From WHSW01 sp963821025 (lineage in GTDB: Bacteria > Actinomycetota > Thermoleophilia > Solirubrobacterales > 70-9), in contig CAWGCG010000005.1 of NCBI GenBank assembly GCA_963821025.1, positions 610,065-674,064 on the forward strand: a stretch of 64,000 nucleotides of DNA. Direction: 5' to 3'. Shown one piece after another: positions 8,050-15,784 of this stretch; the first letter of the stretch is position 1; the number at the start of each line of letters is the position of its first letter. Made by a program: the position numbers and the translations under genes. The notes beneath the pieces were generated by a model, which was given only the letters and a program-made list of their open reading frames with translations, ran no database searches and was not told where the DNA came from.

Positions 8050-8694
8050 TCAGCCCTGCGTGGCCGGCCGCCGCAGGGTCGCCCGCGCGCGCGTGAACTT
8101 CCCGCTGCGGTTGAGCTGAGCCTCGGCCTCGGCGACGTCCTCCGGGGAGTTGACGTTGAAGACGATCCGCTCGGGATCGCCGAAACGGGCCATCTGCCGC
8201 TCGCCGATCAGATGTGGATCGAGTGCGCCGACCGCCTCGCGAAGCGATTCCCCTCGCGCCAGGGACTCGGCCAGCGGTCCGGCCAACGTCGGTGAGTAGC
8301 GCCCCAGCAACGGCTCCAGGCGTCCGTTCACCTCGCAGACCGCCACCGGCTCCTCGAGCTGAGCAAGCCAGGCGAGGAACCTCGCCGGCACCAGCGGCAT
8401 GTCGCAGGCGATCGCGACGGCGCCGCGTCCGGCGCTCGCCCCGAGCGCGGCGATCAGCCCGGTGAGCGGGTGCCGCGGCTCCACCGGCTCGCTGAGCACG
8501 CGACAGTCGAGTGCGGGCAGCGGCGAGTCGGGCTTCGCCACGACCACCGGCTCGAGCCCGGCCGAGCCGACCGCCGCCACGACCCGGGCGACCAGCGGGC
8601 GACCGGCGACCTCGACCATCGCCTTCGGACTCCCCATCCGCCGGCTCAGGCCCCCCGCGAGAACCGCGCCGACGCTCACAGTTCGTCGCCTCAT
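8050..8694 (-). CDS. mobA: Molybdenum cofactor guanylyltransferase
   Basis: 214 aa nucleotidyltransferase of the MobA/GlmU-type fold. It starts with the GTP-binding signature VGAVLAGGLSRRMGSPKAMV and has the metal-binding ACDMPLVPARFL, both diagnostic for MobA. It attaches GMP to molybdopterin to give the guanine dinucleotide cofactor. Divergent from moeA; a GAGACT -10-like box lies 6 nt upstream of the ATG, suggesting a leaderless message. Tail-to-tail with fdh, 10 nt apart. Confidence 0.93.
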   Translation of the reverse strand: MRRRTVSVGAVLAGGLSRRMGSPKAMVEVAGRPLVARVVAAVGSAGLEPVVVAKPDSPLPALDCRVLSEPVEPRHPLTGLIAALGASAGRGAVAIACDMPLVPARFLAWLAQLEEPVAVCEVNGRLEPLLGRYSPTLAGPLAESLARGESLREAVGALDPHLIGERQMARFGDPERIVFNVNSPEDVAEAEAQLNRSGKFTRARATLRRPATQG

Positions 8695-8700
8695 CTGTGC

Positions 8701-8729
8701 AGTCTCCCATCGAATGGCCCGGGTAGGCT
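8701..8729. promoter_or_regulatory. Divergent -10 boxes for mobA (left) and moeA (right)
   Basis: On the minus strand GAGACT (8706-8701) ends 6 nt before the mobA ATG; on the plus strand TAGGCT (8724-8729) ends 8 nt before the moeA GTG. Both spacings would place transcription starts at or next to the start codon. This helps choose GTG 8738 over the ATG at 8714, which lies upstream of the box. Confidence 0.5.
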
Positions 8730-8737
8730 CGGCGACC

Positions 8738-9988
8738 GTGAGTCCGGAGCTGACCGAGATCGACGATGCCCGCCGGCTGGTGCTCGAGCGCGCCGCCCCG
8801 CTCGGCGCCGAGCCGGTCGCGGTGGCCGATGCCCTCGGACGGGTATTGGCCGAGGAGGTCACCGCCGTCGACCCGGTCCCGGGGTTCGACAACTCGGCCA
8901 TGGATGGCTACGCGGTCCGCGCAGCCGACACCGAGGCCGCGCCGGCTTCGCTCGCGGTGATCGACGAGTCGCGCGCCGGTCACCCCGCGTCGATGCCGGT
9001 GGGGCCGGGCGAGGCGATCGCGATCTCGACCGGCGCGATGCTTCCCGAGGGCGCCGACGCGGTGGTCCGTGTCGAGGACACGGACGGCGCCACCGACGCG
9101 GTCGAGGTCCGGGTCGCGGCTGAGCCCGGGCGCGACGTTCGCCGCGCCGGGGACGACATCGTCGCCGGCGAGGCGGTGCTGGCGGCGGGCACCGTCCTCG
9201 GCCCCGCCGCGCTGGGGGTGCTGACCTCGATCGGACGCGGGGAGGCGGCCTGCGCTCGCCGTCCCCGGGTCACCGTGCTGACCACCGGCGATGAGCTGCA
9301 AGAGGCTGGAGAGCCGCTGCGCCCCGGAGCAATCCGCAACTCCAACGCGCACTCGCTCGCCGCCCTGGTCGAGCGCGCCGGCGGCGAGTTGATCGCCGCC
9401 GAGATCGTCGCCGACGACCGCGAGTCCACCGCGCGCGCTCTCCGCCGGGCGCTCGAGGGCGAGATCGCGATCGTCTCCGGCGGGGTCTCGGTCGGCCCCC
9501 ACGACCACGTGCGCCCGGCGCTCGCCGCGATCGGAGTCGAGCAGGTCTTCTGGGGCGTGGCGCTGCGCCCGGGCAAGCCGACTTACTTCGGCACCCTCGA
9601 CCCTGATCCGGCCGGTACGGACCGGACGCGAGGCGGAGGATCCGGGCGGAAAATGGTGTTCGGGTTGCCCGGCAACCCCGTTTCGGCGATCGTCACCTTC
9701 CTGCTCTTCGCACGGCCGGCGATCCGGGCGATGCTCGGCATCGCCGACACGCGCCGGCGTTCGACGGCGGTCCTCGATGCCGCCTACGAGAAGCAGCCCG
9801 GGCGAGCGCACCTGATTCGTTGCCGGCTCGAGCTCGCCGAGGATGGATGGCACGCGACGCCGACCATGGACCAAGGCTCGCATGTGCTCACGTCGATGCT
9901 GGGCGCTGATGCGCTCGCGATCGTGCCCACCCCGAGCGCATCGGTGAGCGCCGGCGAGCGGGTCGAGATCGAGCTGCTCGACCCGTGA
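8738..9988 (+). CDS. moeA: Molybdopterin molybdenumtransferase
   Basis: 416 aa, usual MoeA length, inserting molybdate into adenylylated molybdopterin. Domain evidence: PGFDNSAMDGYAVRAADT in the N-terminal domain, the MoCF-binding core with VTVLTTGDEL, NSNAHSLAALV, VSGGVSVGPHDHV and GLPGNPVSAIVTF, and the C-terminal domain IV. Between GTLDPDP and VFGLPGNP there is an insertion of about 15 residues rich in Gly, Arg and Asp that most MoeA proteins lack. The GTG start is preferred because a TAGGCT -10 box sits 8 nt before it. Its stop nearly abuts the next Mo-cofactor gene. Confidence 0.93.
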   Translation: MSPELTEIDDARRLVLERAAPLGAEPVAVADALGRVLAEEVTAVDPVPGFDNSAMDGYAVRAADTEAAPASLAVIDESRAGHPASMPVGPGEAIAISTGAMLPEGADAVVRVEDTDGATDAVEVRVAAEPGRDVRRAGDDIVAGEAVLAAGTVLGPAALGVLTSIGRGEAACARRPRVTVLTTGDELQEAGEPLRPGAIRNSNAHSLAALVERAGGELIAAEIVADDRESTARALRRALEGEIAIVSGGVSVGPHDHVRPALAAIGVEQVFWGVALRPGKPTYFGTLDPDPAGTDRTRGGGSGRKMVFGLPGNPVSAIVTFLLFARPAIRAMLGIADTRRRSTAVLDAAYEKQPGRAHLIRCRLELAEDGWHATPTMDQGSHVLTSMLGADALAIVPTPSASVSAGERVEIELLDP

Positions 9989-10017
9989 CCGGCCGCGATC
10001 GCGCCTACGATGGGCTG

Positions 10018-11169
10018 ATGGAGGTCGAGGTTCGACTGTTCGCGGTGCTGCGCGAGCGCGCGGGACGCGATCGGATCGCAATCGAGCTTGCCGAGGGAGC
10101 GACCGTGGCCGATGCGCTCGAGGCTACCGCTCGCGAGCCCGGTCTCGGCGAGCTGCTCGCCGCGATGCCGATACGCGCCGCGCTCAACCGTGAGTACGTG
10201 AAGGCCGAGGCGACGATCCACGCCGGGGACGAGATCGCGCTGATCCCACCGGTCAGCGGCGGCGCCACCGCCGCTGCGCGGCCTCGGGTCACCGCCGAGC
10301 CGCTGTCGCTGGCCCAGCTCGCGGCCGCGGTCGGGCGCCCGGGCGCGGGCGCCACGGTGGTCTTCGCCGGCACCACCCGCGACGTCGATCGGCTCGAGTA
10401 CGAGGCCTACGGCGAGATGGCGACCGAGCGGATCAGCGAGATCCTCGCCGAGTGCACGGCCAAGCACGGCCTCGAGGCCGTCGCGGCCGAGCACCGGATC
10501 GGGGCGGTTCCGCTCGGTGAGCCGAGCGTGATCGTCGCGGTCTCGGCCGCGCACCGCGGCGAGGCGTTCGCGGGCGCCCGCGAGGCGATCGACCGGATCA
10601 AGGCTGAGGCGCCGATCTGGAAGCGCGAGGTCGTGGCGGGCGGCGAGCGTCGCTGGGTCGAGGGCAGCCCGCCTCCGGCGACGGGTGGCTCGCCGGGCCT
10701 CACCCATCTCGACGATTCCGGCAGCGCTCGCATGGTCGACGTCGGCGCCAAGCCCGAGAGCGAGCGGCGAGCCACCGCCGCCGGGCGAGTGCGGATGTCC
10801 CCGGCGACGGCCGCGGCCCTCGCTCGCGGCGACGCGCCCAAGGGCGACGTGCTTGCCACCGCGCGGATCGCCGGGATCGGCGCCGCCAAGCGGACCTGGG
10901 AGCTGATCCCGCTCGCCCACCCGCTGGCGCTCGACTTCGTCGACGTCGACGCGGGCGTCGACGCGCAAGCGGGGATCGTCTCGCTGTCGGCGAAGGCCGG
11001 GACCACCGGTCGCACCGGGGTCGAGATGGAGGCGATGACCGCCTGCGCGGTCGCGGCGCTCACCGTCTACGACATGGTCAAGGGACTCGAGCGCGGGGTC
11101 TCGATCGAGGCGATCGAGCTGATCGCGAAGAGCGGCGGGCGCAGCGGCGATTGGAGGCGCGACCGGTGA
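10018..11169 (+). CDS. MoaD-MoaE-MoaC triple fusion protein
   Basis: One uninterrupted 383 aa frame carries three normally separate molybdopterin-synthesis proteins. Residues 1-82: MoaD ubiquitin-like sulfur carrier (VEVRLFAVLRERAG ... ALIPPVSGG), including the Gly-Gly that must be C-terminal to be thiocarboxylated. Residues about 95-220: MoaE, the large molybdopterin synthase subunit, with GATVVFAGTTRDV, YEAYGEMA and APIWKREVVAGGERRWVEG. Residues about 228-383: MoaC, cyclic pyranopterin monophosphate synthase, with LTHLDDSGSARMVDV, PKGDVLATARIAGI, LIPLAHPLAL, TGVEMEAMTACAVAALTVYDM and KSGGRSG. The internal Gly-Gly implies cleavage after MoaD, as reported for fused MoaX proteins. GTG 9985, overlapping the moeA stop, is an alternative start. 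The stop overlaps mog (GTGA). Confidence 0.93.
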   Translation: MEVEVRLFAVLRERAGRDRIAIELAEGATVADALEATAREPGLGELLAAMPIRAALNREYVKAEATIHAGDEIALIPPVSGGATAAARPRVTAEPLSLAQLAAAVGRPGAGATVVFAGTTRDVDRLEYEAYGEMATERISEILAECTAKHGLEAVAAEHRIGAVPLGEPSVIVAVSAAHRGEAFAGAREAIDRIKAEAPIWKREVVAGGERRWVEGSPPPATGGSPGLTHLDDSGSARMVDVGAKPESERRATAAGRVRMSPATAAALARGDAPKGDVLATARIAGIGAAKRTWELIPLAHPLALDFVDVDAGVDAQAGIVSLSAKAGTTGRTGVEMEAMTACAVAALTVYDMVKGLERGVSIEAIELIAKSGGRSGDWRRDR

Positions 11170-11675
11170 GCCACGGAGCCCGCGAGCCGGGTGAGCTCGG
11201 CGCGGCCGTGCTCACGATCTCGACCTCGCGCTCGCAGGGCGCCGGCACGGACGTTGGTGGGCCGGCGCTGGCCGCCTTCGCCGAACGGGTCGGAGCGACC
11301 GTGGTCGCGACCGAGGTGATCCCGGACGAGCGCGAGCTGATCGAGGGACGCCTGCGCTGGTGGTGCGACGAGGGTGGCTGCGAGCTGGTCCTGACCACCG
11401 GCGGCACCGGCTTTTCTCCCGACGACGTCACCCCCGAGGCGACTCGGGCGGTGATCGAGCGCGAGGCACCGGGCCTGGCCGAGGCGATGCGCGCCGCCTC
11501 GCGCGAGCACACCCGGATGTGGATGACCTCCCGCGGGATCGCCGGCGTCCGCGGGCGCACCCTGATCGTCAACTTCCCCGGCAACCCGCCGGCGATCGAG
11601 CAGGCCGGCGCCGGGATCGCCGAGGCGATCCCACACGTGCTCGGCCTGCTGACCGGGCGCAGCAAGCACCACTGA
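11166..11675 (+). CDS. mog: Molybdopterin adenylyltransferase (MogA/MoaB family)
   Basis: 169 aa MoCF-domain protein. Motifs: AAVLTISTSRSQG at the N-terminus, the molybdopterin-binding LVLTTGGTGFSPDDVTPEAT and the C-terminal VNFPGNPPAIEQ. It adenylylates molybdopterin before MoeA inserts molybdate. Start GTG overlaps the stop of the MoaD-E-C fusion. It completes a compact moeA-moaDEC-mog operon; MoaA and MoeB-like genes are not in the window. Confidence 0.93.
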   Translation: MSHGAREPGELGAAVLTISTSRSQGAGTDVGGPALAAFAERVGATVVATEVIPDERELIEGRLRWWCDEGGCELVLTTGGTGFSPDDVTPEATRAVIEREAPGLAEAMRAASREHTRMWMTSRGIAGVRGRTLIVNFPGNPPAIEQAGAGIAEAIPHVLGLLTGRSKHH

Positions 11676-11716
11676 GCGCAGTTTCGCACCCGCCGCGCGC
11701 GGGCATGTGAACCAGC

Positions 11717-12550
11717 GTGAGCGACGCCGACGAGACCGACCGCGCGACGACCGGCGGCTCGCGGGTGCTCGTGGTCGTCGCCCAAGCGATCGCCGGAGGG
11801 CAGCTGCGGGAATCCCTCGTGGACCACCTCGGCGAGCGGCCCGTGGTTCGGGTGATCGCCCCGGCGCTGATCGACTCGCCGATCGAGCACGTGATGGGCG
11901 ACGTCGACGAGGCGACCGTCGTCGCCCGCGAGCGCCTCGAGCGCTCGCTCGCCGAGCTCGAGCGGGCGGGGATCGAGGCAGAGGGCGCGGTCGGGGACAC
12001 CGACGTGCGACTCGCGATCCAGGACGCGCTGCAGACCTTCGATGCCGATGAGATCGTGATCGTCGCCCACCGCGAGGGCGGCGCCTACCTCGAGCGCCAG
12101 GGGATCGAGGAAGCCGAGCGCGACTTCGACCAACCGATCACCGAGCTGTTCATCGAGCGAGGCGGCGACGAGTCGGAAGTCGCCGACGTCGAGCGCAAGC
12201 CCGCGGGCCAGCCGCAGGCCGACCCGGAGGAGGTCGAGGGCCGCTCGGCGAACTTCCCGCCGTTCAGCCCCCGGGACATTCTCGGAATCGTCGTCGCCGT
12301 CGTCGGCACGATCATCCTGGTGATCCTCGCAGCGTCAGGCGGCAGCGGCGAGGACCTCAACTCTGGCCTCGGCTCCCAGGCCGTGCAGGTCCTGATCGCC
12401 GGGATCATGGGCTTGATCAACCTCGCCCACGTGGTCGGCTTGACGCTGTTCCAGGCGGGTCCCTATCGAGGCTTCGGGCGCGACCTCTTCGCCCGGATCT
12501 CGTTGATCGGCACGCCGATCGCGATCATCGTCTCGCTGCTGCTGAGCTGA
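11717..12550 (+). CDS. Membrane-anchored universal-stress-like protein
   Basis: 277 aa, no named homologue recognised. Residues 15-135 look like a UspA-type alpha/beta fold (SRVLVVVAQAIAGGQLRESL, then DALQTFDADEIVIVAHREGG), though the ATP-binding GX2GX9G motif is not evident. An acidic linker follows (about 150-188), then three hydrophobic segments: around 193-213 (ILGIVVAVVGTIILVILAAS), 225-247 and 260-277. So a cytoplasmic stress-like domain appears tethered to the membrane. GTG 11717 is the first plausible start. Stand-alone gene between mog and a leftward methyltransferase; function unknown. Confidence 0.8.
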   Translation: MSDADETDRATTGGSRVLVVVAQAIAGGQLRESLVDHLGERPVVRVIAPALIDSPIEHVMGDVDEATVVARERLERSLAELERAGIEAEGAVGDTDVRLAIQDALQTFDADEIVIVAHREGGAYLERQGIEEAERDFDQPITELFIERGGDESEVADVERKPAGQPQADPEEVEGRSANFPPFSPRDILGIVVAVVGTIILVILAASGGSGEDLNSGLGSQAVQVLIAGIMGLINLAHVVGLTLFQAGPYRGFGRDLFARISLIGTPIAIIVSLLLS

Positions 12551-12596
12551 GCGAGACCGCCGGCCCGCCGCGGGCGCACCCGCGGAGACCGTCGCA

Positions 12597-13205
12597 TCAA
12601 CCGAGCGCCCGGGGCTGGAGCCGGTGCAGTTGCACGACCCCGCGTCGACGCGTCTCGATTGGCCATCGGCTGCCCGCCTGATCGAGGAAGGCCTCGGCTG
12701 CCGGCCGCCCGGGATCGGCGAGCCAGGCCTGCGGCGCGAGCCGCGGCAAGAGCGACAACAGCGGGCCGACGTTGGGGCGCTCGTAGAGGACGTCGGCGGC
12801 GAGGACGAGGTCGAACGGCGCCTGGCTGACCAGCTCGCGCGGCTCGCTCCAGTCGACAGTCAGCGTGTCCACCCGCACGCCGTTCGCGCCCGCATTGCGG
12901 GCGACGAGCGTCAGCGCCTCGGGGCACGAGTCCGTGGCGAGCACGGTGGCGCCGGCACGCGCCGCGGCGATGCTCGGCAGGGCCAGACCACAACCGAGCT
13001 CGACGATGCGCAGGCCTCGCAGCTCGATCCCGTCGAGCTCGCGCGCGAGCGCCACGCCACTGCGCCAGAGAACCGACCAGTAGGGCGCGATCGGCGCCCA
13101 TTCGACCGCTCCGGCATCCGGCAGCTCGGCGGCCTCCCGAGGCTGCAGCAGCTGAACCGGACCGCTTGCCAGCTCGATCGACTGGCTGACGAGCTCTTCG
13201 GGCAC
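12597..13205 (-). CDS. Class I SAM-dependent methyltransferase (METTL21/NNMT-like)
   Basis: 202 aa. The SAM-binding motif I reads IVELGCGLALPSIAAARAGA and is followed by the acidic VLATDSCPEAL. A later FDLVLAADVLYE resembles the D-x-x-Y motif of the METTL21/16-like group that methylates proteins or small molecules. The substrate cannot be told from sequence. Start GTG at 13205 is supported by TAGGGT ending 6 nt upstream. Confidence 0.85.
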   Translation of the reverse strand: MPEELVSQSIELASGPVQLLQPREAAELPDAGAVEWAPIAPYWSVLWRSGVALARELDGIELRGLRIVELGCGLALPSIAAARAGATVLATDSCPEALTLVARNAGANGVRVDTLTVDWSEPRELVSQAPFDLVLAADVLYERPNVGPLLSLLPRLAPQAWLADPGRPAAEAFLDQAGSRWPIETRRRGVVQLHRLQPRALG

Positions 13206-13211
13206 CCGCCG

Positions 13212-13217
13212 ACCCTA
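13212..13217 (-). promoter_or_regulatory. -10 box of the methyltransferase gene
   Basis: TAGGGT on the minus strand, 6 nt before the GTG start; arrangement expected for a leaderless transcript. Confidence 0.45.
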
Positions 13218-13271
13218 CGCGGGGCCGGCGGGACTCAAGGGACAGCACAGCCGTTTGGCTACGCCGCCGGA

Positions 13272-13658
13272 CTACGCGGCAGCGCGCTCGCCGTAGAAGC
13301 TGTGGATCCCGAGCGCGTTGCCGTCGGGATCGGCGAAGTACGCCTGCAGGCAGCTGCCGCTGTCGATGATCTCGGTCTGGAACTCGACCCCGCGCGACTC
13401 GAGCTCGGGCTTGGCCGCGTTGACGTCGTCGACGTGGAGCACGATCGCGTTCGGGTTCGGATTGTTCTCGCGCCCGAACGCCGTCCAGTCGATGACCGCG
13501 ATCGTCAGGCTGCCGGTCTCGAACTCGGTCGCCGGCATGCTGCCCCATGACTTCGAGCGCTCGAGCCCGAGGACGTCCTCATAGAAGCGACACGCCGCAT
13601 CGTGATCTGCCACCGCGATGCAGGCGAAATCGACGCCGCTGATCAGCCGAGGCCCCAC
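13272..13658 (-). CDS. VOC (glyoxalase/bleomycin-resistance fold) family protein
   Basis: 128 aa with the paired beta-alpha-beta-beta-beta units of the vicinal oxygen chelate fold: ISGVDFACIAVADHDAACRFYEDVLGL at the N-terminus and CLQAYFADPDGNALGIHSFYG near the C-terminus. Such proteins are small dioxygenases, isomerases or resistance proteins; no specific function can be assigned. Start GTG 13658 is chosen over GTG 13667 because TAGAGT (13671-13666, minus strand) ends 7 nt upstream of it. The next 235 bp (13672-13906) hold no gene that I can support. Confidence 0.85.
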   Translation of the reverse strand: MGPRLISGVDFACIAVADHDAACRFYEDVLGLERSKSWGSMPATEFETGSLTIAVIDWTAFGRENNPNPNAIVLHVDDVNAAKPELESRGVEFQTEIIDSGSCLQAYFADPDGNALGIHSFYGERAAA

Positions 13659-13665
13659 CGGCCTC

Positions 13666-13671
13666 ACTCTA
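13666..13671 (-). promoter_or_regulatory. -10 box of the VOC gene
   Basis: TAGAGT on the minus strand, 7 nt before GTG 13658. It overlaps the other possible start, GTG 13667, and so argues against it. Confidence 0.4.
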
Positions 13672-13906
13672 ACCGAGCGACGTGCGGGTCGCGCTCGAGA
13701 GAGCGCCGAAGGATCCCGAACGAGGCGCCGCCGCAGCCTCGAACGCGCACCCGGCAGGGTGAGCGTGTGCCCGTGCCGGTTGAAGCGGCCTTCGCGATCG
13801 GGCGGTCCGAACCAGGTGGGCGCGTCAGCGAGCCCAGCGGAGCAGGAGCACATGACGGAGCGCACAGCAGACATGGTCATTGCTACGTCGGCTCGGTCCT
13901 AAGACG

Positions 13907-13935
13907 CCGAATCCCGCTTGCTCAGCGGGATTCGG
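13907..13935 (-). terminator. Hairpin just downstream of tRNA-Pro
   Basis: A perfect 12-bp inverted repeat (arms 13907-13918 and 13924-13935) with a 5-nt loop, starting 4 nt beyond the 3' end of the tRNA. No long T-run follows on the minus strand, so it may act as a terminator or as a processing stem. Confidence 0.6.
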
Positions 13936-13939
13936 CCCA

Positions 13940-14013
13940 TCGGGGCGCCCGGATTTGAACCGGGGACCTCACCGACCCGAACGGTGCGCGCTACCAGGCT
14001 GCGCCACGCCCCG
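13940..14013 (-). tRNA. tRNA-Pro (anticodon CGG)
   Basis: 74 nt cloverleaf without encoded CCA. Acceptor arms CGGGGCG/CGCCCCG pair fully with discriminator A; D-arm GCGC/GCGC; anticodon stem CACCG/CGGTG with loop TTCGGGT, giving anticodon CGG for proline codon CCG; T-arm CCCGG-TTCAAAT-CCGGG. CCG is a heavily used codon in this GC-rich DNA. A 12-bp hairpin follows directly. Confidence 0.97.
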
Positions 14014-14072
14014 AGGCTTCGCAGTATTGCGAAAAGCCATCCCAGCCAGGCGGCCGGTGGGTGGGCGCGCGC

Positions 14073-14078
14073 CATACT
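14073..14078 (+). promoter_or_regulatory. -10 box of the TVP38-type gene
   Basis: CATACT ends 6 nt before ATG 14085, fitting a leaderless start. Confidence 0.35.
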
Positions 14079-14084
14079 GCGCCG

Positions 14085-14810
14085 ATGCCGGATCAGCCCG
14101 AGGGCGACGATGGCTTCGAAGATCGTCCGCCGCTCGTCGGGGTCTTGCTGACGCTCGCCGGGATCGCCTTGCTGGCGATCCTCGTGCTCGCGATCGAGCC
14201 ATTGCGAACCGGGGTCGGCGACGCGCTTCGCGGCGACACCGAGTCGCTGCGCACCGAGTTGCGCGACCTCGATTTCGGCGGGGTGCTGATCGTCTTTGCC
14301 CTGGCGCTCGTCCACGCGGTGCTCTGGTATCCAGCCGAGATCCTCAACGCCGCGGTCGGCTTCGTCTACGGCTTCTGGTGGGGCATGGCGATGGTCATGG
14401 TCGCCTGGCTTCTGAACGCGATCGTCTCCTATTGGATCGGTCTGCACGCCGCTCGGCCGTTGCTCTACGGCGTTGTCGGCCGCGATCGCTTCGATCGTCT
14501 CGAGCGCGTGGCCGAGCGCGGCGGAGCGGCCTTGCTGCTCGGCATCCGGCTCGTGCCGATAGTCCCTTTCAGCCTCTTTTCGATGGTCGCCGGAGCGGCC
14601 AGGGCGCCGGTCGGGCGCTTCCTCTGGACGACCGTGGTCGGCTACATCCCGATCACCGCTACCTTCGTCTATCTGGGCAGCGAGCTCGAGGAGCTCTCGC
14701 CGACCGACCCGATCCTGCTGATCGGCGCCGCGGTGTTGCTGGCGCTGCTTTACCTGGGCCACCGCTACCGTCATCTGGTCCTCGGCCCCGACGAGCCGGG
14801 CCCACGCTAG
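14085..14810 (+). CDS. TVP38/TMEM64 (DedA-like, SNARE-associated) membrane protein
   Basis: 241 aa integral membrane protein. Hydrophobic segments at about residues 17-38, 65-85, 88-115, 147-165, 175-195 and 207-225. The family core is visible as VHAVLWYPAEILNAAVGFVYG, and the C-terminal VPIVPFSLFSMVAGAARAP followed by FLWTTVVGYIP. These proteins handle lipid scrambling or envelope homeostasis in other bacteria; the exact task here is unknown. ATG 14085 is preceded by a CATACT box. Convergent with the DsbA-like gene, 3 nt apart. Confidence 0.88.
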   Translation: MPDQPEGDDGFEDRPPLVGVLLTLAGIALLAILVLAIEPLRTGVGDALRGDTESLRTELRDLDFGGVLIVFALALVHAVLWYPAEILNAAVGFVYGFWWGMAMVMVAWLLNAIVSYWIGLHAARPLLYGVVGRDRFDRLERVAERGGAALLLGIRLVPIVPFSLFSMVAGAARAPVGRFLWTTVVGYIPITATFVYLGSELEELSPTDPILLIGAAVLLALLYLGHRYRHLVLGPDEPGPR

Positions 14811-14813
14811 CGA

Positions 14814-15491
14814 TCAGGAAACCGCTTCGACCGCTTCCTCGATCTGTACCCGGCTCGGGAAGCTCTCGAGCTCGCGCTGGCCGCCGGGACCGGCGACCAC
14901 CACCGCGGGCTCGGCCGGCAGCTTCAGCTCCGCGGCCAGCATCGCGTCCTCGCGGACCAGTTCCTCGGCCTCGCCGGAGTCGTAATCGCGCTGCCACTGG
15001 TCGACGTCGAGCTCGGGCACGGCCTCCGCGATCTGGCGCAGGAAGTCCGCGTCGAGCCCGAGCTCTGAGGCGACATCCTGGTTGCGCACGAATGTGTCGA
15101 GGTATTGCCACTGGCGCGCCTGCAGGCCGGCCGCCTCGGAGGCGATCGCGGCGAGGGTGGTGTCGTTTGGCGCCAGCGAGAAGTGGCGAAACTCGAGTCG
15201 CGCCCGGTCGGTGCGCGCGTACTCGTCGACCAGCGGGTCGATCACGTCGACCTCGTAGTCGGCGCAGTCGGTGCATTGGAGGTCGTTGAAGACCGTGATC
15301 GTGGTCTCGGCGTCGTCGGGTCCGAGATAGGCGCCGTCCTGCTCGATGCCGCCAAGCAGGCGCTGGACGTCGTTGACCCCGCCGATCACCGCGGACTTCG
15401 GCCCACCCTCGCCGACCGAGATCGAAACGATCGCGCCGAGGATCCCAAAGAACCCGACCGCAAGCAGGGCTCTGGGGATCCAGGGACTCAC
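14814..15491 (-). CDS. DsbA-like thioredoxin-fold protein, membrane-anchored
   Basis: 225 aa. One N-terminal hydrophobic segment (residues 6-25) acts as a signal anchor, so the rest is extracytoplasmic. The thioredoxin fold starts with TITVFNDLQCTDCADYEV, giving a CTDC redox motif at about residues 73-76, and the cis-proline region LPAEPAVVVAG is near the C-terminus. This is the pattern of DsbA-type thiol oxidoreductases or BdbD-like proteins. GTG start. It lies 14 nt downstream of the small gene ending at 15506, so the two form an operon. Confidence 0.85.
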   Translation of the reverse strand: MSPWIPRALLAVGFFGILGAIVSISVGEGGPKSAVIGGVNDVQRLLGGIEQDGAYLGPDDAETTITVFNDLQCTDCADYEVDVIDPLVDEYARTDRARLEFRHFSLAPNDTTLAAIASEAAGLQARQWQYLDTFVRNQDVASELGLDADFLRQIAEAVPELDVDQWQRDYDSGEAEELVREDAMLAAELKLPAEPAVVVAGPGGQRELESFPSRVQIEEAVEAVS

Positions 15492-15505
15492 GAGGCGGGC
15501 TGCGC

Positions 15506-15760
15506 CTAGCCCGCGACCGCCTTGTAATAGCGGACGGCGAGCCCGGTGAGCAGCGTTTCGAAGGTCTGCTCGAGCGCTCCATCGCCGTCACCTGCGAAGG
15601 CCTCGAGGCCGCTGCGCTCGATCTCGACGCTGCGGGCGACCACCTCGTCGACGAGCTCGGGGTGCTCGTCGCAGAAATAGGCGCCGATCGAGTAGAGCTC
15701 GGTGTCCATCAGCGAATCGATGAACTCGCTGCGCGCACCTGTCGGGGTCGGGTCCTGCAT
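15506..15760 (-). CDS. Small conserved-looking protein of unknown function
   Basis: 84 aa, acidic, mostly helical by composition (MQDPTPTGARSEFIDSLM ... LEQTFETLLTGLAVRYYKAV). I do not recognise the family. Evidence that it is real: G/C third positions in frame, a TACGAT box ending 8 nt before the ATG, and tight spacing to the DsbA-like gene. One cysteine at residue 30. Confidence 0.65.
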   Translation of the reverse strand: MQDPTPTGARSEFIDSLMDTELYSIGAYFCDEHPELVDEVVARSVEIERSGLEAFAGDGDGALEQTFETLLTGLAVRYYKAVAG

Positions 15761-15768
15761 CCGAGGAC

Positions 15769-15778
15769 ATCGTAGAGT
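15769..15778. promoter_or_regulatory. Overlapping head-to-head -10 boxes
   Basis: The plus strand reads ATCGTAGAGT. TAGAGT (15773-15778) ends 6 nt before GTG 15785 of the Nif3 gene; on the minus strand TACGAT (15774-15769) ends 8 nt before ATG 15760. The two boxes share two base pairs, so the promoters cannot be occupied together. Confidence 0.5.
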
Positions 15779-15784
15779 CGGTCC

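Noticed and set aside
8398..8737. Longer moeA starting upstream of 8738
   Set aside because: The extension overlaps mobA on the other strand and gives an Arg/Pro/Thr-rich tail unlike MoeA; the -10 box lies between it and GTG 8738.
13602..13958. Plus-strand open frames in the spacer between the VOC gene and tRNA-Pro
   Set aside because: Arg/Pro/Ser-rich, overlapping the VOC gene and running into the tRNA hairpin; no family resemblance and no start signal.
14659..15591. Open frame overlapping the TVP38-type and DsbA-like genes
   Set aside because: Low-complexity Arg/Gly reading in the wrong frame of two well-supported genes.
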